A stretch of 57,368 nt of DNA, from the NCBI RefSeq assembly GCF_900323515.1, contig NZ_OOGT01000001.1, positions 1 through 57,368 of the forward strand, in the 5' to 3' direction. The translations under genes were made by a program, and so were the position numbers. The stretch is from Acinetobacter stercoris (GTDB lineage Bacteria > Pseudomonadota > Gammaproteobacteria > Pseudomonadales > Moraxellaceae). The notes under the pieces were generated by a model, which was not told the DNA's origin, made no database searches, and saw only the letters and a program-made list of their open reading frames with translations. This document shows positions 57,345 through 57,368 of this stretch, piece by piece. How positions within the stretch are numbered: position 1 is the stretch's first letter; each line of letters opens with the position of its first letter.

Positions 57345-57368
57345 ATTTTATTGGTTTTATTGACGATG

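Overview
The window looks like a chromosomal segment of an Acinetobacter species (Moraxellaceae). The evidence is AT-rich DNA, FtsI active-site residues at S336, S390/N392 and K525, a divergent ponA / pilMNOPQ-aroK-aroB locus, a two-domain polyphosphate:AMP phosphotransferase of the A. johnsonii type, and a UbiE with a 70-residue N-terminal extension. Gene content is mostly housekeeping and tightly packed. I see no tRNA or rRNA genes, insertion sequences, phage genes or CRISPR array.

Layout. Positions 296-7444 hold the first half of the division/cell-wall (dcw) cluster, rsmH-ftsL-ftsI-murE-murF-mraY. It ends at a terminator and is followed by the rRNA methyltransferase gene rlmA. The bifunctional penicillin-binding protein gene ponA (8447-10990, minus) is divergent from pilM-N-O-P-Q (type IV pilus alignment complex and secretin), aroK, aroB and a SPOR-domain membrane protein (to 18837). 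A 442-bp gap with a promoter precedes gltB-gltD (glutamate synthase), whose intercistronic gap contains a striking hairpin. On the minus strand follow an exported chorismate mutase (AroQ-gamma type) and a six-gene Mrp/Mnh cation/proton antiporter operon (mnhAB fusion, C, D, E, F, G).

At 32768-35662 two minus-strand genes encode an ABC/RecF-type ATPase without a visible effector domain and a UvrD/Fbh1-like helicase. This is the least explained pair in the window. Facing them is phoX, a probable Tat-exported lipoprotein phosphatase. Its promoter carries five PhoB half-sites at an exact 11-bp period, followed by a correctly spaced -10 element. Then come hisIE, an FAD monooxygenase gene broken by a one-base shift in an A7 tract, a patatin-like lipase, the ubiE-ubiJ-ubiB ubiquinone operon, an uncharacterised gene, the polyphosphate:AMP phosphotransferase gene pap, a small membrane protein gene, and recC-recB-recD to the right edge.

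Functional links. The left third is envelope growth: peptidoglycan precursors, division transpeptidase, PBP1a, pilus secretin and a SPOR protein. phoX and pap are both phosphate/polyphosphate genes, but only phoX has a recognisable Pho box. The Mrp antiporter and ubiquinone genes serve membrane energetics. The right end is RecBCD recombination. Several starts were moved from the longest open frame to a codon with a Shine-Dalgarno sequence or family-conserved N-terminus (rlmA, pilM, gltB, gltD, the helicase, the patatin, pap, the small membrane protein, recD). These are stated entry by entry.
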